From positions 1 to 38,566 of the IMG/VR virus record IMGVR_UViG_3300019889_000006: a stretch of 38,566 nucleotides of DNA; one strand, written 5' to 3'. Below, piece by piece: positions 14,287 to 24,189 of this stretch. The DNA comes from a virus. Position 1 is the stretch's first letter, and every line of letters begins with the position of its first letter. A program made the translations under genes and the position numbers. The notes beneath the pieces were generated by a model that was not told the origin of the DNA, did not search any database, and worked only from the letters and a program-made list of their open reading frames with translations.

Positions 14287-14964
14287 AAAGTAGTTGAATT
14301 AAGCGATGACGTTATCATCACAGTGCAAGATCAGACAGCTAATGAAGTGGCTGATATGTTAGCACAAAACATGGCATCTACTTACGACAAAATCGTTCGT
14401 AACATGCTTGTAGCTACTGCTGCGCAGATTGACTGTCTAAATGGAGTTAATGGAAATGCGATAACAGAAGTAACAACTACTGACTTAGAGTTAGCTGTAG
14501 ATTACTTAGAAGGTAATAATGGTAAGAAGCTTTCTCCTAATCAAGAAGGTACAAATGCATTTGGAACAGCTCCTGTTTGGGCTTCATATTGGATGATCAT
14601 ATCCACAGACCTACGTAGTGACTTTAAGAATCTTTCTAACTTCTTGCCAACAGCTGACTATCCACGTCAACAGTCAGTTCTAGAAGCAGAGTTTGGTTCT
14701 TGTGATGAAGTGCGTTTAGTAAAAACATCAGAAGCATACAAAGACGTTTCTGTGGTACCTGCTGTTTATTATAATCTACTATTTGCTGCTAATGCTTATG
14801 GACGTATTACTATTGATGATCAATCAATGGAAATGATTATTAAGCCACTAGGAGCTGGGCAAGATCCATTAAATCAGCGTCAAACTATGGGTTGGAAGGG
14901 TCGTCTAGGATCTGTAATCCTTGATGATAGCTGGTGCGTAGCATTAAGAAGCACTAAAGGTTAA
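14287..14964 (+). CDS. Major capsid protein, exon 2
   Basis: Codons 90-314 of the N4-gp56-type capsid protein, beginning KVVELSDDVIITVQDQTANE and including the ...STYDKIVRNML segment typical of the family. The first in-frame stop upstream is at 14272, so the exon cannot start on its own from a good site. The GTG at 14323 has no ribosome site and would omit the conserved VVELSDD. It must be joined to 13277-13543. Confidence 0.9.
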   Translation, partial: KVVELSDDVIITVQDQTANEVADMLAQNMASTYDKIVRNMLVATAAQIDCLNGVNGNAITEVTTTDLELAVDYLEGNNGKKLSPNQEGTNAFGTAPVWASYWMIISTDLRSDFKNLSNFLPTADYPRQQSVLEAEFGSCDEVRLVKTSEAYKDVSVVPAVYYNLLFAANAYGRITIDDQSMEMIIKPLGAGQDPLNQRQTMGWKGRLGSVILDDSWCVALRSTKG

Positions 14965-14981
14965 TAAAAGGAGATTATTTT

Positions 14982-15737
14982 ATGACAGCACCATTAGGTA
15001 ATACAGCTAATCGATTCACAGGAATTCGTGAATTCGGACAAGTTACTGATAGTTATGGCGGTTATTTGCAATCAGCGGGTGTCGCTTATACTTTAACACT
15101 TCCATTCCTACCAGATAAGTTTGAATGGTTTAATTACACAAAATTTGCAACCAACGCAAATAATGTTCAAGGAGTTTGGTATAGAGATATGCCAGCTGGA
15201 GATGCATTAATCATTTCTAGAGGTACTACTGATTTAACTTCTACATTAGAAGCTACAAACGGTATTACTGATGCAACTACAGTAGGTGGTTTTTACAATG
15301 AACATTTGGTTATTACAGGTATTACAACTGCAAGTCCAAGTGTTGTAACAACTTCTGTTGCTCATAATCTTTCTGATTATGATCGAGTTGTGCTAACTAA
15401 AATCATTGGTACAGCTTCTGCTCAGTTAAACAATAACACTTATGTAGTTCGAGTTCTTTCGGCTACTACTTTTGCTTTATATGACGTTTATGGGCTTCCT
15501 ATCAACGTTCTAGGAACTTATGGATCAAGTGGACAAGTAACTAAGGTTGGGCCTCTTTTAGGCGATGTAAGTCAGCCTATTAGTCCAGCATATCCGCATA
15601 GAGCAATTATTGATTACCCACCAACAGCACAATTGACATTAGGTACAGCTATCATGGGAGCAGATAATGATATTATCTACTTCACTGCATGGAGATTTAA
15701 TGATTATGTGAATCGTGGTGATGTAGTAGTTGTATAA
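14982..15737 (+). CDS. Head decoration-like protein with FCCH-like domain
   Basis: 251 residues. The N-terminal half (about 1-105) is beta-rich and ends in a variable region. Residues about 108-185 carry the FCCH-like pattern (ITTASPSVVTTSVAHNLSDYD, AQLNNNTYVVRVLSATTFALYD, TYGSSGQV). Directly after the capsid gene, a decoration or vertex protein is likely. Strong ribosome site (AAAAGGAGATTATTTT). It is followed by a strong hairpin. Confidence 0.7.
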   Translation: MTAPLGNTANRFTGIREFGQVTDSYGGYLQSAGVAYTLTLPFLPDKFEWFNYTKFATNANNVQGVWYRDMPAGDALIISRGTTDLTSTLEATNGITDATTVGGFYNEHLVITGITTASPSVVTTSVAHNLSDYDRVVLTKIIGTASAQLNNNTYVVRVLSATTFALYDVYGLPINVLGTYGSSGQVTKVGPLLGDVSQPISPAYPHRAIIDYPPTAQLTLGTAIMGADNDIIYFTAWRFNDYVNRGDVVVV

Positions 15738-15742
15738 AATAA

Positions 15743-15769
15743 AAAGGAGGAACTTTTAGTTCCTCCTTT
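15743..15769 (+). terminator. Strong hairpin after capsid/decoration genes
   Basis: A perfect 11-bp stem, AAAGGAGGAAC (15743-15753) with GTTCCTCCTTT (15759-15769), loop TTTTA. Only three T residues follow, so it is probably a partial terminator or a 3' stabiliser that lets capsid mRNA exceed downstream tail mRNA. The stem also hides an AGGAGG sequence. Confidence 0.6.
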
Positions 15770-15786
15770 CATAACTAAGAGGAAAT

Positions 15787-16251
15787 ATGAGTAGAAAAAT
15801 TGAAACTAAAGCTGAACAAGATGAAATGGCACTTCCATTTGACTTTGACACTTTTGAATTAAATACAATTGAAGATTATGCAATTTGGAATCTTCATGCA
15901 AGAAAAGCATTTAGAGAAGCAAAAAAGACTAATCCACGTTGTGATCCACCAATTCCCGTGAGAGTTCCAGATGAGAGTTTTCATAAGAAAATTAAAGTAA
16001 AATTTCAGCGTTTTGATCAGCCAGAAAATGTTTTAAAAGTAAAATGCCGTAATAAAGATATTGATTGGCAAGGTCAATTAAAACCTGGTTGTAGTTACGA
16101 TTTACCATTACCAGTAGTTAAATTTCTTAATAATCTTTCAGTACCTATTTTCGCAGAAGTTAAATCAGAAAATGGTGGTGATACAAGAACAGAAACAAAA
16201 CAGATTGGTGAAAGAAATCGATTTTCATGTCATTTACTTGAATTGTCATAA
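15787..16251 (+). CDS. Conserved hypothetical protein of head-tail region
   Basis: 154 residues. N-terminal acidic helix (KAEQDEMALPFDFDTFELNT), a basic middle and a beta-rich C-terminal half (IKVKFQRFDQPENVLKVKCR). Placed between decoration and tail-adaptor genes, it may be a minor head or completion protein. No family recognised. AGAGGAAAT upstream supports the start. Confidence 0.65.
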   Translation: MSRKIETKAEQDEMALPFDFDTFELNTIEDYAIWNLHARKAFREAKKTNPRCDPPIPVRVPDESFHKKIKVKFQRFDQPENVLKVKCRNKDIDWQGQLKPGCSYDLPLPVVKFLNNLSVPIFAEVKSENGGDTRTETKQIGERNRFSCHLLELS

Positions 16252-16260
16252 GGGAGATTT

Positions 16261-16917
16261 ATGGCTAAATCTGCGGCTGATCTAATTTTGATTCTTAGAA
16301 ATGTTACAGGAAGAGTTGATGCATCTGATCCTCAATTTACTAACGCAATCATGCTTCAGTATTTACAGGATTTTATTCAGCTTCAATCTACACAAGATAT
16401 AAGAATATTTAAAAATAAAACATGGTGGGAATTTACATTTGGGCCAACTGATCCAAATCCTTATCCAGTTAATTTGCAAAATATTGTTTTGGTAGATGGA
16501 CAAGTTGGAGCATCAACTATAGAACCTCCTGCATATGCTGATGGTTTTTTTGTATTTTGGTATCAGAGTCCACAAGAATTTTATAGACGTTGGCCTGAAA
16601 CACAAATATATCAGCCGCAAAGACCTCAGAATGTTTTGTATTATAATAATGAACTAACGTTTAGAGGTCCTCCTGATAAAGAATATCTTATTAAAATTGC
16701 AGCTTATCAAGTTGAAATTCAAATAACTAATGGTGTTTTAGATCAGGATTACCTCTATCGTTATATTTGTTATGGAGCAGCATTAGATATCTTTTCAGAT
16801 TTTGGTGAGATGGATAAATGGAGAGAAATCTTCCCTGCTTATCAAAGATATAGAGCATTAGTTTATTCAAGAACTTATTCCCAGTATCAAAATCAACGTC
16901 CAGAACCGGAGTTTTAA
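16261..16917 (+). CDS. Head-tail adaptor/connector-like protein
   Basis: 218 residues. The start MAKSAADLILILRNVTGR and the middle RYICYGAALDIFSDFGEMDKW are like P22 gp4/T7-type head-tail connectors and similar podovirus tail accessory proteins that attach below the portal. It stops one base before the next gene. Assigned by position and general pattern, not a firm motif. Confidence 0.6.
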   Translation: MAKSAADLILILRNVTGRVDASDPQFTNAIMLQYLQDFIQLQSTQDIRIFKNKTWWEFTFGPTDPNPYPVNLQNIVLVDGQVGASTIEPPAYADGFFVFWYQSPQEFYRRWPETQIYQPQRPQNVLYYNNELTFRGPPDKEYLIKIAAYQVEIQITNGVLDQDYLYRYICYGAALDIFSDFGEMDKWREIFPAYQRYRALVYSRTYSQYQNQRPEPEF

Positions 16918-16918
16918 T

Positions 16919-17521
16919 ATGACTTTTGATCCAAACATTCCAAATGCTGCTCAATCACCAGGATTATTTCCTCCGCAGAATGCTACAAATTTTACCAGAT
17001 TAAAAACAATTATTAATGTAGATCATGTTTTTAATGATACAGCACAATCAACTGATGGCGTTCATAAACAAATGACTATGATAGCAAGAGCTTTAGCAAC
17101 TCCTGCTGATTTACCTACAGGAACGCAATCTTTAGCCTATTCATGGATTGATTCATTAGGAAGAACGCAATTAAGATTTTATAATGGAATAACAGATGCT
17201 CAATTAACACCTCCTGAAGAATTATATCCTATACGAATTGTTGGATCAGCTTCATTAAATCCTAATCAAACTGCAGTTGCATATGCAAATCCAGGTTTTA
17301 GATGGGCAGGTACAGGATGGTCAATTGCGCAAGGAACTAATATTTTTAGATATTATAACTTACTAAGAAGTGGTGCGAATGACTTACATGAAATCGATAA
17401 TAATAGTAATGGAATCTCTCGTCCTACTCTTGAATTTTCAGGAAATGATGTATTAATTAGAAATCAAGATAGCAGTACAAGAGTTTGTGTTTGGTCATTA
17501 ATCATTAATAGGATTGTGTAA
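16919..17521 (+). CDS. Virion tail-associated protein
   Basis: 200 residues. N-terminus MTFDPNIPNAAQSPGLFPPQ, then LKTIINVDHVFND, a helix and a beta-rich C-terminal domain (LAYSWIDSLGRTQLRFYNG). It belongs to a conserved set seen in P22-like podoviruses next to the stabilisation protein. Probably a tail attachment or fibre component. Its stop overlaps the next ATG (TAATG). Confidence 0.6.
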   Translation: MTFDPNIPNAAQSPGLFPPQNATNFTRLKTIINVDHVFNDTAQSTDGVHKQMTMIARALATPADLPTGTQSLAYSWIDSLGRTQLRFYNGITDAQLTPPEELYPIRIVGSASLNPNQTAVAYANPGFRWAGTGWSIAQGTNIFRYYNLLRSGANDLHEIDNNSNGISRPTLEFSGNDVLIRNQDSSTRVCVWSLIINRIV

Positions 17522-19956
17522 TGACATATTCTCCTTATCTAATAGCTAATTATTCTACAGGTTTAGATAAACGATTACAACCATGGTTAATACCAGATGA
17601 TGCGCAAGAGCAATTATTTGATGGTTTTGTTTATCGTGGAGTAATGTCTAAAAGAGAAGGATATAATTATTTTGCTATTGGTGAAAGAGGTGGAGCTCCA
17701 TATCGGGAATCAAGAATAATGCATACGCCTCCTGCCTCTCCAATGGTTGGAGTTATTGATGGCGTTAATCAAACATTTATTCTTGCAACTGCAAGTCAAA
17801 TTGTCAGAGGAAGTGTTTTAGTAGTTGGTTCTGATCCATCTCAAGTTTTAGTAGATAATGGATTAGGTGGATTTACAGGCCCTGGAACTGGAAGTATAAA
17901 TTATATAACAGGTTTTGTAACTGTGACATTTAATGCACCACCTGTATTAGGTTCATCAGTAACTCTAGGTTATAGTTTAATGCCTGGCAATCCAGTTATG
18001 ATGATTGCTAACTTTGTCACTGCTTCTAATATTAAAGAATTAATTGTTGCAGATACAAGATTTGTTAATAGATATAACCCAACACTTAATATTCTTGAAG
18101 ATATTAGTCCCACTACTCCGTATTCAGGAACTAAATTCGATTTCTTCACATGGGTTAATTATGAAAGTGCAACTAGTGTTCCAAGATTATTATTTTCTAA
18201 TAATGTCGATCCAATACAACAATATGATGGTACAGTCATAACTGATTATGTATATGACATGTTAACTGCTACCCCTATACCTGTAGCAGTTACTACTCTT
18301 ACTTGTTCCTGGATGACGCAAATGAAAGATCGTTTGATTCTTCTTAGAACCAATGAAAATGGAGTGATTTATCCAAAAAGAATTCGAATTTCTGGAACAG
18401 GTGTAAATTGTGATGACTTTAGAACTTCTGCAACAGGTGCTGGTTTTATTGATATTCCAGATGGAACATGGATTCAAGGAGCATCATTTAATAGAGATGA
18501 CTTATTAATATTTACTGAATCTTCAATATGGATATTAAAATATACAGGTAATGATACGACTCCATTTGTTTTAGATAAAATTGATGATACTAGAGGATCA
18601 GACGCTACATTTGGAGTAATTACATATCTCAATAGAACATCTGCCGCTTCCAGACGAGGTTTAATTATTTCTGATGGATATAGAATTGAAAGACAAGATG
18701 AAGCTTTACCTGATTTTTCTTTTAATGAAGTTGATGGTGTAAATTTTCCTCTCTGTTTTGCAGGTTCTGTTGATGCTGATAGAGATCATTATCTAATATA
18801 TCCTCCTGCTGGATCAGATATCTCTAAGAGAATTTTAACTACTAATTATGATGAAGATAATTATTCGATTTATCGATTGCCTCTTTCTTGTATGGGAACC
18901 TATATTACTGCATTTACAATCACATGGAATGATTTGTTAATCTATCCAAATTGGGATTCTTTTGCAGCTGCTTATGGAAATTGGAATTCTTTTTCCTATA
19001 ATTCAGGTGTTCCTTTCAGTTTAGGAGGAGGACATAATGGTGAGATTTGGCGATTATCTGTAACAGAGTCAGAAGATAATCCTGTTAGAATTTATAACAT
19101 TACAGTAATTGATAATGTTACAATTGAAGTCACAACTGATTGGAATAATTATAGTATTAATTCTGATGATCCAACTATGGGTGCTGATTATATCTATCTG
19201 ACTGCAATTGTTGGAATGGATCAAATAAATAATCAACAATTCCCAATAGTTTCTATAATTAATAATAATATATTCAGGTTAGACGTTTCAAGTGCTGTAG
19301 TTCCAGCCAGTAGTTTTACTACATATTCTAGTGGTGGAAGAGCACAAAGAGTTATTCCGTTTACTGCACTATTTAAGAAATTTAATCCTTTTATAGATCA
19401 AGATAGAAAAGTTAGATGTGGTTGGCTTTACATGTATGTTGACTCAACAGGAACATCTTTACAAAGAAATATTCTTATTCAAGATATATCTCAATCTAAC
19501 CCAGGTATCGTAACAACTACTGTAAATCATAACCTTACTACTGAAGATCAAGTTAACTTCTTTGATGTAGGTGGTATGTCTATACTTAATGGAACATTTG
19601 CTTTTGTCACAGTTTTAACTGAAACAACCTTTTCTTTAGATGGTATTGATACTGGTTTATTTCCAGCTTATACATCTGGAGGTTTTATTGGTGTAGATGA
19701 CCCAGCTAAGATGAGTATAGATATCATTACTAATGATGTTGATCATAAAACTCAGTTAAATAATTTATCTCCTGACCCTTATCAAGGAAATATGACTAAT
19801 ATGACTTTTGAAGATGGTAGTAAGAAATGGTATAAAGTTTTCATTAATCAAACAGGTAAATTTGTTCAATTTCGATTGAAAAATGTACAAGCTGGAGCAA
19901 AGATTAATATACAAGCAACAATGCCGGGATTTGCACCTGTTGGGAGATTAATCTAA
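17521..19956 (+). CDS. Tail hub / packaged-DNA stabilisation-like protein
   Basis: 811 residues, the largest product. The start SPYLIANYSTGLDKRLQPWL and a long beta-rich body resemble P22 gp10-type stabilisation proteins but with insertions. One is near 70-160 (PMVGVIDGVNQTFILATASQ, repeated turns). Two FCCH-like domains lie near 510-590 and 645-715 (PGIVTTTVNHNLTTEDQV, ILNGTFAFVTVLTETTFSL). It likely forms the tail hub that closes the portal. The 16919 and 19956 genes overlap its ends by one base. Confidence 0.75.
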   Translation: MTYSPYLIANYSTGLDKRLQPWLIPDDAQEQLFDGFVYRGVMSKREGYNYFAIGERGGAPYRESRIMHTPPASPMVGVIDGVNQTFILATASQIVRGSVLVVGSDPSQVLVDNGLGGFTGPGTGSINYITGFVTVTFNAPPVLGSSVTLGYSLMPGNPVMMIANFVTASNIKELIVADTRFVNRYNPTLNILEDISPTTPYSGTKFDFFTWVNYESATSVPRLLFSNNVDPIQQYDGTVITDYVYDMLTATPIPVAVTTLTCSWMTQMKDRLILLRTNENGVIYPKRIRISGTGVNCDDFRTSATGAGFIDIPDGTWIQGASFNRDDLLIFTESSIWILKYTGNDTTPFVLDKIDDTRGSDATFGVITYLNRTSAASRRGLIISDGYRIERQDEALPDFSFNEVDGVNFPLCFAGSVDADRDHYLIYPPAGSDISKRILTTNYDEDNYSIYRLPLSCMGTYITAFTITWNDLLIYPNWDSFAAAYGNWNSFSYNSGVPFSLGGGHNGEIWRLSVTESEDNPVRIYNITVIDNVTIEVTTDWNNYSINSDDPTMGADYIYLTAIVGMDQINNQQFPIVSIINNNIFRLDVSSAVVPASSFTTYSSGGRAQRVIPFTALFKKFNPFIDQDRKVRCGWLYMYVDSTGTSLQRNILIQDISQSNPGIVTTTVNHNLTTEDQVNFFDVGGMSILNGTFAFVTVLTETTFSLDGIDTGLFPAYTSGGFIGVDDPAKMSIDIITNDVDHKTQLNNLSPDPYQGNMTNMTFEDGSKKWYKVFINQTGKFVQFRLKNVQAGAKINIQATMPGFAPVGRLI

Positions 19957-20249
19957 TGCCATCATTAATCAATAATTTTAACTGGGGTTCATCCCTTAAA
20001 AATAATAATCCTGAATTAACTAGACAACTTTCTGAAGCTTATACTGATACTGCTAATGTAGTTAATACAAAGATATCAAAATATTTTACTAATGGAGTTC
20101 AAAAACCTCATGTAGATCCTCCAGCAAGTAGTGATTTTAATATCAATTTTGAAATTGGAGATGTATTCGTAAGAACTGATACTAATAGTGCTTGGATGAT
20201 GACTAGTAGAACTACTTCAACTGATGTGATATGGACATTAATAACTTAA
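19956..20249 (+). CDS. Small tail-associated protein
   Basis: 97 residues. The pattern TDTANVVNTKISKYFTNG, then IGDVFVRTDTNSAWMMTSRT, is like a conserved small protein in P22-like tail operons, with a helical first half and a beta second half that could trimerise on a fibre. It overlaps the preceding stop. Confidence 0.6.
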   Translation: MPSLINNFNWGSSLKNNNPELTRQLSEAYTDTANVVNTKISKYFTNGVQKPHVDPPASSDFNINFEIGDVFVRTDTNSAWMMTSRTTSTDVIWTLIT

Positions 20250-20267
20250 TTAATACTTATAAAATTC

Positions 20268-20288
20268 AATGTAAAGCGGATTTACATT
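20268..20288 (+). promoter_or_regulatory. 21-bp dyad, copy A, 10 nt before ATG
   Basis: Arms AATGTAAA and TTTACATT around centre GCGGA. The whole 21 bp recur on the opposite strand at 28407-28427. In both places exactly ten bases separate the dyad from the ATG and contain a purine-rich ribosome site. It could be an operator for a dimeric regulator or an RNA hairpin controlling translation. Confidence 0.6.
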
Positions 20289-20298
20289 AGGAGTAAAT

Positions 20299-21000
20299 AT
20301 GGCAGTAAATTTTAGTGCAGGACTTGGAAATGCAGCTTCAGGAGCTATTTCTGGTGCAAGCTTAGGATCAATAATTCCAGGAGTTGGAACAGCAGTTGGA
20401 GCTGGAGTTGGTGGTTTAATAGGGGGAATTGGGGGATTATTTGGCAGTAAGAAGAAAAAAAAGCCAAAAAAAATGAGTACTTTTGATCCTCAACAACAAA
20501 AAGTTTATGATCAACTTATAAGTGGTCTTAGAGGAAAAGGTTCTTCAGCTGATTTATATAATTTTGATGCTCAAGGTTATAATGATATGTTTGATCAAAA
20601 CACTGCAAGACCAGCATATAGAAATTTCCAAGAGAATATTATTCCACAAATTACAGGGCAATTTAGACAAGGTAATCTAATGAATAGCTCATATACTGGA
20701 GAAGCTTTAGCAAGACAGGGTAGAGACGTTCAAGAGAACCTAGATGCACTTAGATCAGCTAATATTTTTCAAGGTCAACAGCAGGCAAATCAGAACCGAT
20801 TAAGCGGTATGCAGAATGCTTTAGGTATGAATACTTTTGATTATAATCAACCTACAGCTCAAACACCTAATGTTATAGATCAAATTTTAGGCTCAGCTGG
20901 GCCAGCAGCAGGACAATGGTTTTCAGATTTCTTAAATAAAAGAAAGACTTCTTCTCCTACATCACCTGAATTCCCAACAGCATCTCTGTTTAACAGATAA
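20299..21000 (+). CDS. Ejection/pilot-like protein with glycine zipper
   Basis: 233 residues. Residues about 5-50 are a Gly/Ala-rich, GxxxG-type membrane-active stretch (IPGVGTAVGAGVGGLIGG) followed by KKKKKPKK. The rest is Gln/Asn-rich and helical. Such proteins are ejected with the DNA and help form the trans-envelope channel, as P22 gp7 or microvirus pilot proteins do. The gene is headed by the 21-bp dyad and an AGGAG site. Confidence 0.7.
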   Translation: MAVNFSAGLGNAASGAISGASLGSIIPGVGTAVGAGVGGLIGGIGGLFGSKKKKKPKKMSTFDPQQQKVYDQLISGLRGKGSSADLYNFDAQGYNDMFDQNTARPAYRNFQENIIPQITGQFRQGNLMNSSYTGEALARQGRDVQENLDALRSANIFQGQQQANQNRLSGMQNALGMNTFDYNQPTAQTPNVIDQILGSAGPAAGQWFSDFLNKRKTSSPTSPEFPTASLFNR

Positions 21001-21009
21001 GGAGTAAAT

Positions 21010-22260
21010 ATGCCAAGCCCAAGAGTTTTAAATCTTAATCCACCTCCTCGTACTGAATATACACCTTTAGAACAAACGCTTAGTAGTTTTTCTAATCGTA
21101 ATAGAGAAAATGAGCTTAATCAAAGAGAAACTGATGCATTAAGAGATATTTATAGCCAGTATCAAAATGATGGCCAGAATATTGAAAATGCGATTATGGC
21201 AGTCCAATCTCGTCCTGATATCTCTCCTACATCAAGAGTTAATACTGTTAATCAACTTTTACAAGTTCAAAAATATAATCATCAACTTCAAAAAGATTCT
21301 GAAAAGAAATTATTATTAAATCAAAGAATTGCAGATACAGAAAATAGAGCACGTTTAGAAAAAGAAGAAAAAGAATCCGAAAGAACTCGTGCTCGTGAAG
21401 CTTTAGAATTAAGTAATGCTACTGAAGAACAAAAAGCTTTATATGAAGCTTCTCCAGTTGGTGGTCAAACTAAAATTGTTGAAGATATTCTTGATAGTAA
21501 TAATAGAAGAAAAGCTCCTCCAGGATTAATTTCTAAAGAATTTGAAGATTATGATACAGGTTTAACACCTAAGGAAAGAGTAAAGCGTCAGGAATCAAGA
21601 TTTACGGTGCAAACTCCTCTAGTAGTTAAAAATTCATTAGATATCAATTCACTTGAAAGTGAAAAACTATCTTTAGATTTATTAGAAGAATTAAATAATT
21701 CAGGAGCTGTGGGACAAGGTTTAAATAATTTAAATATAAATCCTTCAACAGGTTCTTTATTCATACCTAAAAAGGCTACTCCTGAGGAACAATTATTTGT
21801 AAAAACCGTTAATGATTTTACTGTTAAAGCAAAAGATTCTTTTGGAGCTAGAGTCACCAATTTTGAATTAGATAGGTTTATGCAAAGATTACCAACTTTA
21901 GCTAATTCTGAAGATGGAAGAAGATTAATTATGACACAAATGAAAATAGTTAATCAGATTAATGGTTTAGAAAAGAAGGCGCTTCAAAATGTTTTTGATC
22001 AATATGGTGTTAGAAATATTGATTATGTAGATGCTGAAAACATCGCCAGAAATCAAATAAAAGATCAAAAAGAAAGTCTAAGAAAAGAATATTTTAAACT
22101 CGAACAGTTAGCTAAGAAAGAAGATCAAGAACTTGTAAAAAATGTTAAAGAAAATCTTATTCCTGGTTATACAGCTATGAGAAAACCAGATGGAACAATA
22201 AAACAATTCCCCGATAAAAACGTACCTAATCTTGAAGAGAAAGGATATAAGAAACTATGA
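21010..22260 (+). CDS. Ejection-type internal virion protein
   Basis: 416 residues, very rich in Glu, Lys and Gln, with long coiled-coil helices (about 85-140 and 330-385). No Cys or membrane stretch. It lies between the glycine-zipper protein and the 589-residue protein, in the place of the P22 gp20/gp16 ejection set. Overlaps the next gene by four bases (ATGA). Confidence 0.65.
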   Translation: MPSPRVLNLNPPPRTEYTPLEQTLSSFSNRNRENELNQRETDALRDIYSQYQNDGQNIENAIMAVQSRPDISPTSRVNTVNQLLQVQKYNHQLQKDSEKKLLLNQRIADTENRARLEKEEKESERTRAREALELSNATEEQKALYEASPVGGQTKIVEDILDSNNRRKAPPGLISKEFEDYDTGLTPKERVKRQESRFTVQTPLVVKNSLDINSLESEKLSLDLLEELNNSGAVGQGLNNLNINPSTGSLFIPKKATPEEQLFVKTVNDFTVKAKDSFGARVTNFELDRFMQRLPTLANSEDGRRLIMTQMKIVNQINGLEKKALQNVFDQYGVRNIDYVDAENIARNQIKDQKESLRKEYFKLEQLAKKEDQELVKNVKENLIPGYTAMRKPDGTIKQFPDKNVPNLEEKGYKKL

Positions 22261-24026
22261 ACTTGAACTCCCAACAAGCTTTAGAAGATGAAGAATTAGG
22301 TGAAGAAGAACTTGATGAAGATATAGATTATGACGCGTTATATGGCGGAATTGATGTTAACTATGAATCTCAAGAAAAATCTCCTGAAATTAAAAAAGGA
22401 TATAGGGAAATTTTTGGAGATGTGGTTAAACAAGGTACTAAAGAAACTTTGATAGGAATCGGGGGTGCTTGGGGTGATCTAGCTGAATTAGCTGGTTTAA
22501 ATGAAGAAAGTGATAAACGCTATCGTAAGGAATTTGAACAATTAGGAAGATTAGAACAAGGAGAACAACTCTCTCAAGATGAATTAGAAAATCTTGGAGA
22601 AGATCCAAATCTTTCAAGAGAATTTAGATTGCCTACATCTGAAAGCTTAAGAAATGTTAATGAATCTATTGGAGGTCCTGGAGAAGCTGAAACTACACAA
22701 GGTAAATATGCAGGAAGAATAGGGAAAATATATGGACAAGGATTAGCTTTTGGGCAAGTAAATCCTGTACCTGCAGCTGTTGCTGGTGGATTAGGTCAAT
22801 TAGCTGAAGAAGAAGGGTATAATCCATTAATACAAGCCGCAGCAGAAATTGTTGGTTTATTATTAACTCCATCAGGAAGAGGAAAAGCTTTAACCTCTTC
22901 TAAAGAAAAAGTTAGAAATCTTATTAATGAATTAAGAAAAACTGGATATACCGATGAGCAAATCACATTAGCAATTAATTCTGCTAATAAAAATTCTAGA
23001 ACAGCAAAGATTGCTTCGAAAGGTAAAAAAACTGAACAAGCATTTGAAGATTTTGCAGAACATTCTGATGATTTAGTTAATAATATTCTTACAAAAGAAA
23101 TTCCTGGAATTGAAAAGAATATACAAGAAGTTCATGAATTAGCTTCTGATGCATATGGAAAAGTTGCACAAGATGCATCGAATATAATCATAAAAGATTC
23201 CTCGCCATTCACAAAATCAGTTAAATGGATTGAAGATCAGTTAAATAAAAATCTAGGAACTTCAGATGAAGCAAAAGGTTTTATTAAAAGAATAAAAGAA
23301 GCTGCTGATTCTTCAACTAAAAATCCTACAGCTGAAAATATGATGAATTTCTATAAAGAATTAAATAAAGCTGGAAAATGGATGGGACGAAATGAAAAAG
23401 ATCGTCTTTTAACTCATATGAAAGAAGGGGTTAAAGATACTTTTCGCTCTCAAGGAAAAGAAGGTGTTAAATTAGCAGAAAATTTTGAAAAAGCTAATAA
23501 AGGTATTCGAAAAGCCTATCTTGCAGAAGATGTAAATGACATTATAAATAAATCAAAAATTGAAGGAAAAATTGACTATAAAAAGTTGAATAAATCTTTA
23601 AATAATGAAAAGAATACAAAACTTTTTGAAGAAGTTTTAGGTAAAACTGAATCTAAGAATTTAAAGACTATTTCAAATATAGGAAAACAAGTTAAAGATT
23701 TTGATAAATCTTGGAAATCTGCTAATTCATTTTCTAGTGGTACTAAACTCGATACTCTTCAAGGAGGAGCAGCTTTATATTTCATGTATCAAGGAGATTG
23801 GAAGAAATTAGCAGCAGTAACAGGAATGAAAGGCTCAAGTCAAATCGTAAAGAAAATAGCTGAAAAATCTTTAACTGATCCAAAATTTCAAAATTTAATT
23901 ATCAAGGGATTACATGCTATTAAAACTGAATCTCCAAGATTAATGACAACAGCTAATGAAGGTATAAAAAAATATTTAGATGAAGAAGGATTAAGCATCC
24001 CAAATAGTGAAAATAAGAATAACTAG
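22257..24026 (+). CDS. Large ejection-type internal virion protein
   Basis: 589 residues. Acidic N-terminus, a central Gly/Ala-rich segment near 155-215 (GLAFGQVNPVPAAVAGGLGQ and following hydrophobic residues) that could enter a membrane, then long charged helices. Size and place match a P22 gp16-like ejection protein. No lysozyme motif was seen. Start overlaps the upstream stop as ATGA. Confidence 0.65.
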   Translation: MNLNSQQALEDEELGEEELDEDIDYDALYGGIDVNYESQEKSPEIKKGYREIFGDVVKQGTKETLIGIGGAWGDLAELAGLNEESDKRYRKEFEQLGRLEQGEQLSQDELENLGEDPNLSREFRLPTSESLRNVNESIGGPGEAETTQGKYAGRIGKIYGQGLAFGQVNPVPAAVAGGLGQLAEEEGYNPLIQAAAEIVGLLLTPSGRGKALTSSKEKVRNLINELRKTGYTDEQITLAINSANKNSRTAKIASKGKKTEQAFEDFAEHSDDLVNNILTKEIPGIEKNIQEVHELASDAYGKVAQDASNIIIKDSSPFTKSVKWIEDQLNKNLGTSDEAKGFIKRIKEAADSSTKNPTAENMMNFYKELNKAGKWMGRNEKDRLLTHMKEGVKDTFRSQGKEGVKLAENFEKANKGIRKAYLAEDVNDIINKSKIEGKIDYKKLNKSLNNEKNTKLFEEVLGKTESKNLKTISNIGKQVKDFDKSWKSANSFSSGTKLDTLQGGAALYFMYQGDWKKLAAVTGMKGSSQIVKKIAEKSLTDPKFQNLIIKGLHAIKTESPRLMTTANEGIKKYLDEEGLSIPNSENKNN

Positions 24027-24075
24027 AGTTCCTAAAAATATTTTAAATATAAATTCCATAACCCATCTTTTGTTA

Positions 24076-24189
24076 TTAGGTTTTTTTGATATTCTTTTTA
24101 AATTTTCTTGTAAAATACCAAGTAATAATCGTTACACTTAGGATTGTGTGAATGTCAAATTCTTTTAAAAATTCTAATAATTTATCCAT
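24076..24189 (-). CDS. Tiny single-TM protein
   Basis: 37 residues: MDKLLEFLKEFDIHTIL, a hydrophobic helix (SVTIITWYF) and a basic tail (TRKFKKNIKKT). The helix with positive-inside tail is typical of small phage inner-membrane proteins. Weak ribosome site (AAGAAATACTT). The only leftward gene inside the late region. A holin-like role is conceivable but unsupported. Confidence 0.45.
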   Translation of the reverse strand: MDKLLEFLKEFDIHTILSVTIITWYFTRKFKKNIKKT

